Notes: a model not told the origin generated them from the sequence alone. Counted from the first letter of the stretch, positions 42,882 through 52,393 are shown. The stretch: DNA of 58,382 nt from Burkholderiales bacterium 8X (GCA_902506565.1 LR732703.1:4238401-4296782), one strand, 5' to 3'. Numbers and translations: made by a program.

Positions 42882-45059
42882 ATGACCGACCGCATCACCC
42901 TCCACGGCCTCCAGGTCGCCAGCGAACTCCACCGCTTCATCGAAGACCAGGTGCTACCCGCCGCCGGCATCGCGAGCGAAACCTTCTGGAAGGGCTTCGA
43001 CGCCATCGTCTCCGACCTCGCGCCCAAGAACGTCGCGCTGCTGGCCGAGCGCGATCGGCTGCAGTCGGAGCTGGATGCCTGGCACAAGGCCAACCCCGGG
43101 CCGATCGCAAACCTGCCGGGTTATCGCGCCTTCCTGCAGAAGATCGGCTACCTGCTGCCGCAGCCCGACGAGGTGCAGGCGAGCACCCGCAACGTCGATG
43201 CCGAGCTGGCCAGCCAGGCCGGGCCGCAGCTGGTGGTGCCGATCCTCAATGCCCGCTATGCACTGAATGCCGCGAACGCGCGCTGGGGCTCCTTGTACGA
43301 CGCGCTCTACGGCACGGACGTCATCCCCGAGGCCGATGGCGCCGACAAGGGCAGGGGCTACAACCCGGTGCGCGGCGCCAAGGTGATCGACTTCGCGCGC
43401 GGTGTGCTCGACCAGGCCGCGCCGCTGGTCAACGGCTCGCACCGGATGGCGACCGGCTACAGCGTCAAGGACGGACGCCTGATGGTGAGCCTGCAAAGCA
43501 GCAGCACCGAGCTGGCCGATGCGGCGCAGTTCGTCGGCTACCAGGGCGACGCATCGGCGCCGTCGTCGGTGCTGCTCAAGCACAACGGCATCCACCTGGA
43601 CATCCGCATCGACCGCGGCACCGCGATCGGCAAGACCGACCCCGCAGGCGTGAGCGACATCGTGCTCGAGGCCGCGCTGTCGACCATCCTCGACCTGGAG
43701 GATTCGGTGGCGGTGGTCGATGCCGCCGACAAGGTGCTCGCCTATTCGAACTGGCTCGGCATCCTCCAGGGAACGCTGACCGAAGAAGTGGTCAAGGGCG
43801 GCGAGCGCTTCACGCGCGGCCTCAATCCGGACCGCGAATACACGGGCGCCGACGGCCAGCCGATCAAGCTGCATGGCCGCTCCCTGATGTTCCTGCGCAA
43901 TGTCGGCCACCTGATGACCAACCCGGCCATCCTGTACGCAGGCGGCAAGGAGATTCCGGAAGGCATCCTGGACGCCGTGGTCACGACCACAATCGCGACC
44001 GTCGACCTGAAGCGCAAGGGCAACTCGCGCACCGGCAGCGTCTACATCGTCAAGCCCAAGATGCACGGGCCGGCCGAGGTCGCATTCGCGAGCGAGCTGT
44101 TCGGCCGGGTCGAGCAACTGCTGGGGCTGCCGGCCGACACGGTCAAGCTCGGCATCATGGACGAGGAGCGCCGCACCAGCATCAACCTCAAGGCCTGCAT
44201 CGCCGAGGCGGCATCGCGGGTCGCGTTCATCAACACCGGCTTCCTGGACCGCACCGGCGACGAGATGCACACCGCGATGCAGGCCGGCCCGATGCTGCGC
44301 AAGGGCGACATGAAGAGCACGCCCTGGATCCAGGCCTACGAGAAGAACAACGTGCTGGTGGGCTTGTCCTGCGGCCTGCGCGGCAAGGCGCAGATCGGCA
44401 AGGGCATGTGGGCGATGCCCGACCTGATGGCCGCGATGCTCGAACAGAAGATCGCACACCCGAAGGCCGGCGCCAACACGGCCTGGGTACCCTCCCCCAC
44501 CGCGGCGACGCTGCATGCGTTGCACTACCACCGCGTGAACGTGGCCGAGGTGCAGAAGGAACTCGAGAAGATCGATGCGAATGCCGAACGCGACGCGCTG
44601 CTGGGCGACCTGCTGAAGGTGCCGGTCGCGGTCGAGCCGCGCTGGACCGATGTTGACAAGCAGCAGGAACTCGACAACAACGTGCAGGGCATCCTGGGCT
44701 ACGTGGTGCGCTGGATCGACCAGGGCGTCGGCTGCTCGAAGGTGCCCGATATCCACGACATCGGGCTGATGGAAGACCGCGCCACGCTGCGGATTTCGAG
44801 CCAGCACATCGCTAACTGGCTGTTGCACGGCGTCGTCACCCGCGAACAGGTCGAGGAGACCTTCGAGCGGATGGCTGCGGTGGTGGACGGGCAGAACGCC
44901 GGCGATCCGCTTTACCAGAAGATGGCCGGCAACTTCGAGACCTCTGCAGCCTACAAGGCGGCGCAGGACCTGGTGTTCAAGGGCGTCGCGCAGCCGAGCG
45001 GCTACACCGAGCCGCTGCTGCATGCGTGGCGGCTGAAGGTGAAGGCCGGCGGGGCCTGA
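42882..45059 (+). CDS. glcB: Malate synthase G
   Basis: A 725-residue enzyme, the normal length for isoform G, condensing glyoxylate with acetyl-CoA to malate in the glyoxylate bypass or glycolate use. Motifs: RSLMFLRNVGHLMTNPA, GIMDEERRTSINLKACI, PSPTAATLHALHYHRVN and the catalytic Asp in MEDRATLRISSQHIANWL. Start MTDRITLHGL. It stands alone, divergent from the HMG-CoA lyase operon and convergent with the ProQ/FinO gene. Confidence 0.97.
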   Translation: MTDRITLHGLQVASELHRFIEDQVLPAAGIASETFWKGFDAIVSDLAPKNVALLAERDRLQSELDAWHKANPGPIANLPGYRAFLQKIGYLLPQPDEVQASTRNVDAELASQAGPQLVVPILNARYALNAANARWGSLYDALYGTDVIPEADGADKGRGYNPVRGAKVIDFARGVLDQAAPLVNGSHRMATGYSVKDGRLMVSLQSSSTELADAAQFVGYQGDASAPSSVLLKHNGIHLDIRIDRGTAIGKTDPAGVSDIVLEAALSTILDLEDSVAVVDAADKVLAYSNWLGILQGTLTEEVVKGGERFTRGLNPDREYTGADGQPIKLHGRSLMFLRNVGHLMTNPAILYAGGKEIPEGILDAVVTTTIATVDLKRKGNSRTGSVYIVKPKMHGPAEVAFASELFGRVEQLLGLPADTVKLGIMDEERRTSINLKACIAEAASRVAFINTGFLDRTGDEMHTAMQAGPMLRKGDMKSTPWIQAYEKNNVLVGLSCGLRGKAQIGKGMWAMPDLMAAMLEQKIAHPKAGANTAWVPSPTAATLHALHYHRVNVAEVQKELEKIDANAERDALLGDLLKVPVAVEPRWTDVDKQQELDNNVQGILGYVVRWIDQGVGCSKVPDIHDIGLMEDRATLRISSQHIANWLLHGVVTREQVEETFERMAAVVDGQNAGDPLYQKMAGNFETSAAYKAAQDLVFKGVAQPSGYTEPLLHAWRLKVKAGGA

Positions 45060-45066
45060 CGGTTCG

Positions 45067-45087
45067 GGCGCTAGGCGCTGGGCGCTA
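45067..45087 (+). repeat. Three short GGCGCTN repeats after glcB
   Basis: GGCGCTA, GGCGCTG and GGCGCTA follow each other within 21 bases just after the glcB stop. They look like a slipped short tandem repeat with no evident role. Confidence 0.4.
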
Positions 45088-45102
45088 GACCCAGATACTT
45101 GA

Positions 45103-45133
45103 CACCTTGCGCGCCGTCGGGGGGCGCAAGGTG
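45103..45133. terminator. 10-bp perfect hairpin between glcB and proQ-like gene
   Basis: CACCTTGCGC (45103-45112) is the exact reverse complement of GCGCAAGGTG (45124-45133) with an 11-base loop. It sits between two convergent genes and would form a strong stem on either strand. No T-run follows, so intrinsic termination is uncertain. Confidence 0.5.
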
Positions 45134-45141
45134 CCGGCGCC

Positions 45142-45948
45142 TCAAGTGGCGGCGCCTTCCGGGGGACGCAACATTCGCCTCACTTCACGCAGGTCCATGC
45201 CGTACATCTCGGCGAAGGCCTCGATGCTCTTGCCGCTGGCTTCGAACGCACGGCGCAGGGCCTCGCGCCGTGCGGTACGGGCACCGATCTCGGCGAACGC
45301 TTCGTCGAGCACCGCGTTGGCCACCTCGTCCTGCATGCGGGCGGCCATCAGCGTGTAGTCCTCGCGGCCGAGACCCGAACTCTCGATCGCCTCGATCAAC
45401 CTCGCCTTGAGCTGCGGCCGCAGGTCGGCCTGGCTGCGCGCCTGGCGGCGGCGGAACACTTCGATGATCGCGTGGTGAACATGCTCGGGCGCGACCGGCT
45501 CCACCGGGTTGCCATCGAGATCGTGGCGTTGATGACCGGAGGCCACCGCTTCGAGATATCGGGTCGAACGTGCATGCAGCCCGAGCGCGATCTTGAGATC
45601 CTCGCGCTTGAACTCGTCCGGGTGCAGGGCCAGGATGTCCTGGAAGGCACCGAGCTTGAGCGGAAGGAAGCGCGCGCCGAACATCTTCGGATGCAGTTCG
45701 AACAGCCGTTCGAGCACGGCATTCGCCTTGCGCGGCTGCTTGGCTGCGTTCGATGGCTTGGCGGCATTCGCCGGCTTGGCCCCAGTCGCCTGCCTGCCTG
45801 CGTTCGCGCGCTTCGGGGCGCGTGCGGCTGGATCGGCTTGCCGGTGCTCGCCAGCGTTCGGCGCTGCAGCCTCGCCCTGGGCTTCGGATGGCGTGTTGTC
45901 CGCGTCGGCGGAAGCGGATAAATCGGTGGCGGTGGCGGAGTCGTTCAT
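45142..45948 (-). CDS. ProQ/FinO-domain RNA-binding protein
   Basis: A 268-residue protein with an Ala/Lys-rich disordered N-terminal third (to about residue 85) and a central ProQ/FinO domain (about 88-200): LERLFELHPKMFGARFLPLKLGAF, REDLKIALGLHARSTRYLEAVASG. A charged C-terminal region of about 70 residues follows. Such proteins bind small RNAs and mRNA 3' ends as global post-transcriptional regulators. The ATG 45948 fits the hydrophilic start; an earlier Met 24 codons upstream has a non-coding look. It converges with glcB. Confidence 0.88.
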   Translation of the reverse strand: MNDSATATDLSASADADNTPSEAQGEAAAPNAGEHRQADPAARAPKRANAGRQATGAKPANAAKPSNAAKQPRKANAVLERLFELHPKMFGARFLPLKLGAFQDILALHPDEFKREDLKIALGLHARSTRYLEAVASGHQRHDLDGNPVEPVAPEHVHHAIIEVFRRRQARSQADLRPQLKARLIEAIESSGLGREDYTLMAARMQDEVANAVLDEAFAEIGARTARREALRRAFEASGKSIEAFAEMYGMDLREVRRMLRPPEGAAT

Positions 45949-46148
45949 CGAGGCAGTTCGCAAAAGGATTGCTGCGACTGTAATGCCCACGAATGGGGTC
46001 GTTCCTGCCCGTCCCTGCACGGGCCCTAATTCCTACAGCGTACCGCGCGTGGTGCCGACCTGTTCAGCTTCGACGCCACCTAATGTGAACGCAGCTGGTC
46101 ATCGAGCCAGCCACCTGCAAACCGATCCACATCCAAGGAGAACATTCA

Positions 46149-46460
46149 ATGAACGCACGCAAGCACCTTCTCGCCGCCCTCGTCCTGGGCGCCAGCGGCC
46201 TGGCCTTCGCGCAAGGCACCCCGCCGAACACGACTTCTCCGAACCCCGCCACCGGCGCCGGCCAGCAGAGTCCGGCCGGCGGCCCGATGGGCACCACCGG
46301 AACCATGCCGCAGAACCAGGCAGCACCGGCAGCCGGCGGCTCGGGCAGCATGGGCACGACGGGCAGCACCGGCAGCACCAGCGGATCGATGAACAGCTCG
46401 ACCAACATGAACACCACCAACAACACCGGCATGCGGCCGGCCCGCGCCGATCGCAACTGA
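46149..46460 (+). CDS. Exported low-complexity Gly/Thr/Asn/Ser-rich protein
   Basis: A 103-residue protein with a signal peptide (MNARKHLLAALVLGASGLAFA, cleavage near residue 21) and a mature part rich in Gly, Thr, Ser, Asn, Met and Pro with repeats such as GTTGSTGST. It is probably unstructured in the periplasm or outside. AAGGAG lies upstream of the start, and an intrinsic terminator follows the gene. Function unknown. Confidence 0.65.
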   Translation: MNARKHLLAALVLGASGLAFAQGTPPNTTSPNPATGAGQQSPAGGPMGTTGTMPQNQAAPAAGGSGSMGTTGSTGSTSGSMNSSTNMNTTNNTGMRPARADRN

Positions 46461-46486
46461 TCGAAGCGGTTCGACGTGTTCCAGCA

Positions 46487-46510
46487 AGCCGGGCCGAGCG
46501 CCCGGCTTTT
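46487..46510 (+). terminator. Rho-independent terminator
   Basis: AGCCGGGC (46487-46494) pairs with GCCCGGCT (46500-46507) around a five-base loop, followed directly by TTT (the run TTTT counts the last stem base). It ends the low-complexity protein gene and lies just before the L,D-transpeptidase-like gene. Confidence 0.8.
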
Positions 46511-46536
46511 GCGTTGAAAAAGCCGAGGTTTTGCAT

Positions 46537-47232
46537 ATGACCCATCAACAGCCACTCGCCGCGCTGGCGTTCGCCTTGGTACTTTGTATTCCGGCAGCGT
46601 TCGCTGCGGCGCCGAGCGGCGGCACTGGTATCGCCAATGCCAACGCCAACCCCAGCAGCCACGGCAACAAAAGGGGAAGCGCCAGCACGGTGCCGAGCCC
46701 CGAGATCCAGCAGTTCGCGCGCGCCGCCGTCGCCTCGGGCGATAGCTCGAAGCTCCCTTTCGCGGTGGTCGACAAGCGCAACGCGAGGGTCTTCGTCTTC
46801 GAGGCCGATGGCCGCCTGCGGGGCTCTTCGCCCGTGTTGCTCGGCCTCGCCAAAGGCGACCGTTCGGTGCCGGGCATCGGCGAACGCAAGATGTCCGAGA
46901 TCAAGCCCGAGGAACGCACCACGCCGGCCGGCCGCTTTCCGTCGGAGCCCGGCCGCAACACCCAGGGCGACGACATCGTGTGGGTCGACTACGACGCCGC
47001 CGTGTCGATGCACCGCGTGCGAACCGCCAACAAGGCCGATCGCCGGCTCGAACGCCTCGCAACCCCGACGGTGGCGGACAACCGCATCTCGTACGGCTGC
47101 ATCAACGTGCCGGCGGCTTTCTACGATGCGCACGTCAAGCCGATGCTCGGCAACGCCCGCGGCGTGGTCTACGTCTTGCCAGAGACGACTTCCACCGAAT
47201 CGGTCTTCAAGTTCGCCGGCGGCAAGGGTTGA
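46537..47232 (+). CDS. Exported L,D-transpeptidase (YkuD-like) family protein
   Basis: A 231-residue exported protein: signal peptide to about residue 23, a Gly/Asn/Ser-rich linker, then a YkuD-like domain (about 70-220). It keeps the first motif His (VSMHRVRTA) and the nucleophile Cys, but the usual SHGC-R motif reads ISYGCINVP: His before Gly is Tyr and the Arg is Asn. Classical enzymes cross-link peptidoglycan or attach lipoproteins; this variant may differ. The ATG 46537 is preferred to TTG 46531. Confidence 0.75.
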   Translation: MTHQQPLAALAFALVLCIPAAFAAAPSGGTGIANANANPSSHGNKRGSASTVPSPEIQQFARAAVASGDSSKLPFAVVDKRNARVFVFEADGRLRGSSPVLLGLAKGDRSVPGIGERKMSEIKPEERTTPAGRFPSEPGRNTQGDDIVWVDYDAAVSMHRVRTANKADRRLERLATPTVADNRISYGCINVPAAFYDAHVKPMLGNARGVVYVLPETTSTESVFKFAGGKG

Positions 47233-47244
47233 GGCATCCCGGCG

Positions 47245-48195
47245 TCATGAAGGGCTCGATCCCGATGCGGGTGTCTCGGCGGCCTCGGCGCGCAACCACC
47301 GGATGAAATCCTGCGCGTCCGGGTTGCCGGCGGCACGGCGCGCCACGTCGATGAAGTAGGCGCGCCGCGACGCTGCGCCTTCGCCGAACGGCGCGACCAG
47401 CCGCCCACTCTGCAGCAGCTCGCGCAAGAGCGGCATCCGCCCGATCACCACGCCCTGCCCCGCGACCGCCGCCGCGACCGCATCGGCATACTGCGTGTAG
47501 CGCACGGTGTTCTTCATCCGGACGTCGCTCAAGCCCATCACCTGCAGCCAGGGCTCCCAGTCGGCGGTCGGGGTCTGGTGATGGTCGGGCTGGTCGATGG
47601 TGAGCAAGGTCTGGCTCGCCAGGTCGGCGGTTTTCTGCAAGGACGCTGCGAGCTGCGGTGCGCACAAGGGCATGACCGACTCCTCGAACAGCGACGGCCC
47701 GGTCGCGCGCTCGATCGGCGCGAAGCGCACCGCGAGGTCGAGTCGGCTGCGATCGAGATGGAGCACGTCGAGCGTCGCCGACACCCGCACATCCACGCTC
47801 GGATGCGCCGCCGTGAAGCGCACCAGCCGCGGTATCAGCCAGAACGAGGCGAAGCCAGGCGTGCAGGTGATGGCGACCTGCCGCAGCGCCGGCGCCGAGC
47901 GAATGCGGGCCGTCGCATCTCGAAGCCGTTCCAGGCTGTCCAGCACGGCGCGCTGCAACACCACGCCGGCAGCGGTCAGCGCCAGGGCACGGTGGCGGCG
48001 CTCGAACAGCAGGGTTCCCAGGCTGGCTTCGAGCTGCTGGATCTGCCGGCTGACAGCCGACTGGGTCAGGTGAAGCTCCTCTGCCGCCCGCGTGAAACTG
48101 AGCGTTCGCGCGGCCGCATCGAAGCTGCGCAACAGCTCCAGCGGCGGCAGGTCGGCATGGTGGCTGGCCGCAGGTTTCGCATTCTCTGGATGCAT
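47245..48195 (-). CDS. LysR-family transcriptional regulator (GcvA-like)
   Basis: A 316-residue regulator with helix-turn-helix (SFDAAARTLSFTRAAEELHL, QSAVSRQIQQLEASLGTLLF) and an effector-binding domain typical of the GcvA/AmpR-like group (AITCTPGFASFWLIPRLVRF). It is divergent from a DUF2917 gene with 82 bp between starts, the classical LysR layout, so that gene is the likely target. Confidence 0.9.
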   Translation of the reverse strand: MHPENAKPAASHHADLPPLELLRSFDAAARTLSFTRAAEELHLTQSAVSRQIQQLEASLGTLLFERRHRALALTAAGVVLQRAVLDSLERLRDATARIRSAPALRQVAITCTPGFASFWLIPRLVRFTAAHPSVDVRVSATLDVLHLDRSRLDLAVRFAPIERATGPSLFEESVMPLCAPQLAASLQKTADLASQTLLTIDQPDHHQTPTADWEPWLQVMGLSDVRMKNTVRYTQYADAVAAAVAGQGVVIGRMPLLRELLQSGRLVAPFGEGAASRRAYFIDVARRAAGNPDAQDFIRWLRAEAAETPASGSSPS

Positions 48196-48277
48196 GCAAC
48201 GAGTTCCGTATGACCGTGTGACGATGGGAGGCTTGCTCACTATATTCATTCGCATGCCGAATACCAAGGAGCACGCC

Positions 48278-48592
48278 ATGCGGGACGATCGACCAAGAGC
48301 AAAGGTTTTCGAGCTGGTACCGCGCCACGTGCTCCGCCTGCCGGACGCCGACGGGCTGGTGGTGTCCTGCCGAAGCGGCACGATCTGGATCACGATCGAC
48401 CACGACCCGTGCGACGTGGTGCTGGACGCAGGCCAGCGCTACGTTGGCCGTGTCCACCGGCCGATGATCGTCTCGGCTTTCGAGCGCTCATGCGTCGAGC
48501 TGTCGACCGAGGACGGCGGGTCGCGCTTCGAGCATGGCCGGCAAGGGGCGCCACGTCGCCCGGCGTCGAGCCCGCGGCTTCAGCCTGCTTGA
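48278..48592 (+). CDS. DUF2917 domain-containing protein
   Basis: A 104-residue protein with a small DUF2917 cupin-like beta domain: GTIWITIDHDPCDVVLDAGQ and a C-terminal basic tail. Function unknown. The ATG at 48278 has a textbook AAGGAG eight bases before; another ATG eight codons earlier lacks it. It is probably regulated by the divergent LysR gene. Confidence 0.8.
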   Translation: MRDDRPRAKVFELVPRHVLRLPDADGLVVSCRSGTIWITIDHDPCDVVLDAGQRYVGRVHRPMIVSAFERSCVELSTEDGGSRFEHGRQGAPRRPASSPRLQPA

Positions 48593-48641
48593 GACTTCGC
48601 GCGACCTGCCCGCCGTCGATCGCGCGAGCAAGCGAGCGCGT

Positions 48642-50090
48642 TCAGCGTTCGCGCAGGCTCTCGCTGGTCGCACGCTGCAGCGGACTCAGCAGGTACTCGA
48701 TCACCCGCCGCTTGCCGGTCTTGATCTCGGCCGTGAGATTCATGCCCGGGCTCAGCCGAATGGTCTTGCCATCGACATCGATGGTGGTGCCCGAAAGCCG
48801 AAGGATCACCGGAAAGATGGCACCCCGCTTCTCGTCGTTGACCGCATCCGCCGTCACGGTCTTGACCGTGGCTCCGACCGTGCCGTAACGCGTGAACGGA
48901 AAGGTCTCCAGCTTGATCTCCGCCGCCTGGTCGAGGTTGACGAAGCCGATGTCCTTGTTCTCGAGCGTGACCTCGGCATCCATCTGCGCGCTGTCCGGCA
49001 CGATCACCATCAGGGTCTGGGCCTCGGTCACCACGCCGCCTTCGGTGTGGGTGGCCAGCTGCTGCACGGTGCCCGGCACCGGCGCCACCAGCGTGGTGCG
49101 GCGCTCGCGCTGGCCTGCCTTGGCCAGTTCCTGCTCGGCTTGCTGGCGCTTGAGTTCGGCGACGGCCTCGCGTTCGCTCAACGCATGCCGGGTCTCCGCG
49201 ACATAGGCGCTGCGCGATTCCTCGCTTTCGCGCAGCGCCGCCTTGGCTTCGGCGAGCCGCGCGTGCTGGGTGGCCAGGTCGCGTTCGAGTTCGATGCGTT
49301 CGCGCGCACGATCCTGGTTGGCATGGCTGGACATGAAGCCCTGGTCGGCCAGCTGCCGGATGTCGATCTCGCGCTGCCGGGCGATCGGCACGGTGGCTTC
49401 GAGCTTGGCGACCAGTTCGCGCACGGTGGCGATCTCGGCCTGCCGCCGCGCGATCTCCGCGGCCGCCTTGACCAGCCGCGCGCGGATGTCGCTCCACTCG
49501 GCCGCGAGTTGCGTGCGCGCGGCCGCGGTCTCGGCATCGGACCAGCTCGTCGGCCAGCCGGCAAGCTGCGGCGCGGAACCGCGCGCCGCGAAGCTGGATG
49601 ACGCACCGGCCGGAATCGCCCGCAGCAACGCCCGCCCGCGCAGCACCTCCGATTGCGCGCCCCGGAGCTGGCTCTCGATGGTGGTCTTGTCCGCCACCGC
49701 GCCGGTCGGGTCGAGCTCGACCAGCGCCTGGCCGGCTTCGACATGGTCGCCATCCTTCACGAGCACCCGCTGCACCACGCTGGTCTCGAGCGGCTGGATC
49801 AGCTTGGTGCGCTCGCTGACGATGATGCGACCCGGCGCCACCGCCACGATGTCGATCTGCCCGATGCAGGCCCAGGCGATCGCGATGAGGAAGAGCGCCA
49901 CCATCGCGCCGGCCAGGCGGCGCGGCGACGGATGCATCGGCGTGTCCTGCAGGCAGAGCGCCGCCGGCAGGAAAGCGGCTTCGTCTGCGAGCCGGCGCGG
50001 CCCGGCGATCTGGTGGCGATGGCGCCAGGCCAGGCGCAGCACCGTGCGGTAGCGGCCGAGCAGTTCGCGCAAGGGGCCGCGTGCGGTCAT
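48642..50090 (-). CDS. HlyD-family type I secretion adaptor (membrane fusion protein)
   Basis: A 482-residue periplasmic adaptor linking the inner-membrane ABC exporter to an outer-membrane TolC-like channel. One transmembrane segment (about 60-80), a biotinyl-lipoyl-like half-motif (GRIIVSERTKLIQPLE), long coiled-coil hairpin (about 190-320, rich in Glu/Arg/Ala) and the second lipoyl and beta-barrel domains are visible, ending in the HlyD-type LSPGMNLTAEIKTGKRRVIEY. It overlaps the ABC gene by four bases (ATGA). Confidence 0.92.
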   Translation of the reverse strand: MTARGPLRELLGRYRTVLRLAWRHRHQIAGPRRLADEAAFLPAALCLQDTPMHPSPRRLAGAMVALFLIAIAWACIGQIDIVAVAPGRIIVSERTKLIQPLETSVVQRVLVKDGDHVEAGQALVELDPTGAVADKTTIESQLRGAQSEVLRGRALLRAIPAGASSSFAARGSAPQLAGWPTSWSDAETAAARTQLAAEWSDIRARLVKAAAEIARRQAEIATVRELVAKLEATVPIARQREIDIRQLADQGFMSSHANQDRARERIELERDLATQHARLAEAKAALRESEESRSAYVAETRHALSEREAVAELKRQQAEQELAKAGQRERRTTLVAPVPGTVQQLATHTEGGVVTEAQTLMVIVPDSAQMDAEVTLENKDIGFVNLDQAAEIKLETFPFTRYGTVGATVKTVTADAVNDEKRGAIFPVILRLSGTTIDVDGKTIRLSPGMNLTAEIKTGKRRVIEYLLSPLQRATSESLRER

Positions 50091-52342
50091 GCGGCATCTC
50101 CTTCGGTCGGCAGGCCGCCGTCCTGCATCCGCCAGAGCCGTGCATAGAGGCCATCGGCCTGTGCGCGCAACTGGTCGTGGCTGCCCTCCTCGACGATGCG
50201 GCCCCTGTCCATCACCAGGATGCGGTCCGCATGGCGCACCGCCGACAACCGGTGCGCGATGATGAAGACCGTGCGCCCCCGGCAGATGCGCGCCATGTTG
50301 CGCTGCACGATGGCTTCGCTCTCGTAGTCGAGCGCGCTGGTCGCCTCGTCGAAGATCAGGATGCGCGGCTCGGTGAACAAGGCACGCGCAATGGCGATGC
50401 GCTGGCGCTGGCCACCGCTCAGCGACGAGCCCTGTTCGCCGACCACGGTGTCGTAGCCCTCCGGCAGTTCGCTGATGAACTCGTGGGCGCCGGCCAGCTC
50501 CGCCGCCTGCATCACCCGGTCGAGCGGCGCCGCCGGGTCGACGATCGCGATGTTCTCGCGCACGCTGCGGTTGAAAAGCGTGTTCTCCTGCAGCACCACG
50601 CCGATCTGGCGGCGCAGCTGGGCGGCGTCGATCAGCGCGATGTCGACCCCGTCGACCAGGAGCCGCCCTTGCTCCGGCGTGTAGAGCCGCTGGATCAGCT
50701 TGGTCAGCGTGCTCTTGCCCGAACCCGAACGCCCGACGATGCCGATCACCTCGCCGGCCTTCACCTGGACGCTCAGGCCCTGAAGCACCGGACCGGCCTC
50801 GGGCCGATAGCGAAAGGTGAGCCCTTCCAGCGCGACCTGGCCCCGAAGCGTCGGCAACTGCGCGGTGCTGGCGGCGGCGACCTCGGTGCGCGCATCGAGG
50901 ATGTCGCCGAGCCGGGCCATCGAGATGCCGGTCTGCTGGAAGTCGGTCCAGAGCTGGGCCATGCGCATGATCGGCTGGCTGACGCGCTGGGCGAACATGT
51001 TGAAGGCGACGAACTGCCCGACCGTGAGCTGGTTGTCCATCACCAGCCGGGCGCCGTACCAGAGCGTCCAGGCGCTCACCAGCTTGCCGATCAGGTTGAC
51101 GCCCTCGTGTGCCCAGCTGGCGAGGTTCTGCGTGCGAAAGCCGGCGGAGACGTACGCCGCCAGATGGTTGTCCCAGCGCCGCGCGAAGGCTGGCTCCAAC
51201 GCGGTCGCCTTCACGGTCTGGATCGCGCTCACGGTCTCGACCAGCATCGCCTGGCTCTCGGCACCGCGGGCGAACTTCTCGTCCAGCCGGGTGCGCAGCA
51301 GCGGCACCACCGCCAGGCTGAGGCCGACGTAGAGCGGCAGGCTCGCCAGCACGATCAAGGTGAGCGGCACGCTGTAGAACAGCATCACCGCGATGAACAC
51401 CACCGAGAACAGCAGGTCGAGCAGCACCGTGAGCGCGTTGCCGGTGAGGAAGCTGCGGATGTTCTCCAGCTCGCGCACCCGCGCGACCGAATCGCCGATC
51501 CGCCGCGCCTGGAAGTACGCGAGCGGCAGCTGCACCAGGTGCCGGAACAACCGTGCGCCCAGCTCGACATCGATGCGGTTGGTGGTGTGGCTGAAGACGT
51601 AGCTGCGAAGCCCGGTGAGCAGGCTTTCGAACAACACCACCACCACCAGTCCGGCGACCAGCACGTCGAGCGTGGTGAGGCCGCGGTGCACCAGCACCTT
51701 GTCCATCACGACCTGGAAGAAGAGCGGGCTCACCAACGCGAAGAGCTGGAGCGCGAACGAGATCGCGAGCACCTCGCCCAGGAGCCGCCGGTACTTGACG
51801 AGGCTCGGCACGAACCAGGTGAAGTCGAACTTCGCCCATTCGCTCACCAGGCTGGCGCGGCTCGCGACCAGGATCAGCTCTCGGCCGCTCCACTGGGCTG
51901 CGAAGGCTTCGGGCGCCATCAGCACCGGGCGCATCGAGGTCTCGGGGTCCTGCAGCAGCAGGCGCTCGCCGCTGCACTGCGCGACGACGACGCAGCGAAG
52001 CCTGCCCTCGTCGTCACGAAGCAGCGCGAGCGCGGGCAGCGGCGTGTGCGCGAGCCGTTCGAGCGTGGTGCGGGAGCGCTTGGCCTGCAGGCCGAGCTGG
52101 CGAGCGGCACGGAGGATGAGCGCCGGCGTCACCGGCTCGTCGGACGCGAGTGCGAGCTGGTGAGCCAGCGTCTGCGGCTCGGCGGCGACCTGGTGGAAGC
52201 GGGCGATGGCGCACACCGCACGGAGCCTGGACCCGCTGTTGGATGGCGTGGACGAATTCGCTGCGGTCGAATCGGCTTTCGACGGTGAGCCGCGCGCGCC
52301 GAAACGGCCATCTGCGGCGATGATGGTGCCTGTTGTTTCCAA
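50087..52342 (-). CDS. HlyB-type type I secretion ABC exporter with degenerate C39 domain
   Basis: A 751-residue exporter. The N-terminal C39-like domain (about 35-150) has no catalytic Cys at the expected ECG position (sequence SRLRAVCAIARFHQVA), as in HlyB, so it should bind rather than cut its substrate. Six transmembrane helices (about 175-450) follow, then the ATPase: GRSGSGKSTL, LSGGQRQRIAIARAL, ILIFDEATSALD, IIAHRL. The start is TTG, with AGGGGG five bases before it. No RTX-type substrate or TolC gene lies in the window. Confidence 0.92.
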   Translation of the reverse strand: METTGTIIAADGRFGARGSPSKADSTAANSSTPSNSGSRLRAVCAIARFHQVAAEPQTLAHQLALASDEPVTPALILRAARQLGLQAKRSRTTLERLAHTPLPALALLRDDEGRLRCVVVAQCSGERLLLQDPETSMRPVLMAPEAFAAQWSGRELILVASRASLVSEWAKFDFTWFVPSLVKYRRLLGEVLAISFALQLFALVSPLFFQVVMDKVLVHRGLTTLDVLVAGLVVVVLFESLLTGLRSYVFSHTTNRIDVELGARLFRHLVQLPLAYFQARRIGDSVARVRELENIRSFLTGNALTVLLDLLFSVVFIAVMLFYSVPLTLIVLASLPLYVGLSLAVVPLLRTRLDEKFARGAESQAMLVETVSAIQTVKATALEPAFARRWDNHLAAYVSAGFRTQNLASWAHEGVNLIGKLVSAWTLWYGARLVMDNQLTVGQFVAFNMFAQRVSQPIMRMAQLWTDFQQTGISMARLGDILDARTEVAAASTAQLPTLRGQVALEGLTFRYRPEAGPVLQGLSVQVKAGEVIGIVGRSGSGKSTLTKLIQRLYTPEQGRLLVDGVDIALIDAAQLRRQIGVVLQENTLFNRSVRENIAIVDPAAPLDRVMQAAELAGAHEFISELPEGYDTVVGEQGSSLSGGQRQRIAIARALFTEPRILIFDEATSALDYESEAIVQRNMARICRGRTVFIIAHRLSAVRHADRILVMDRGRIVEEGSHDQLRAQADGLYARLWRMQDGGLPTEGDAA

Positions 52343-52393
52343 CTCTTCCCCCTGATTTTTTGTTGGGCGGAAGATAAGCGAAGAAGGGCCCCG

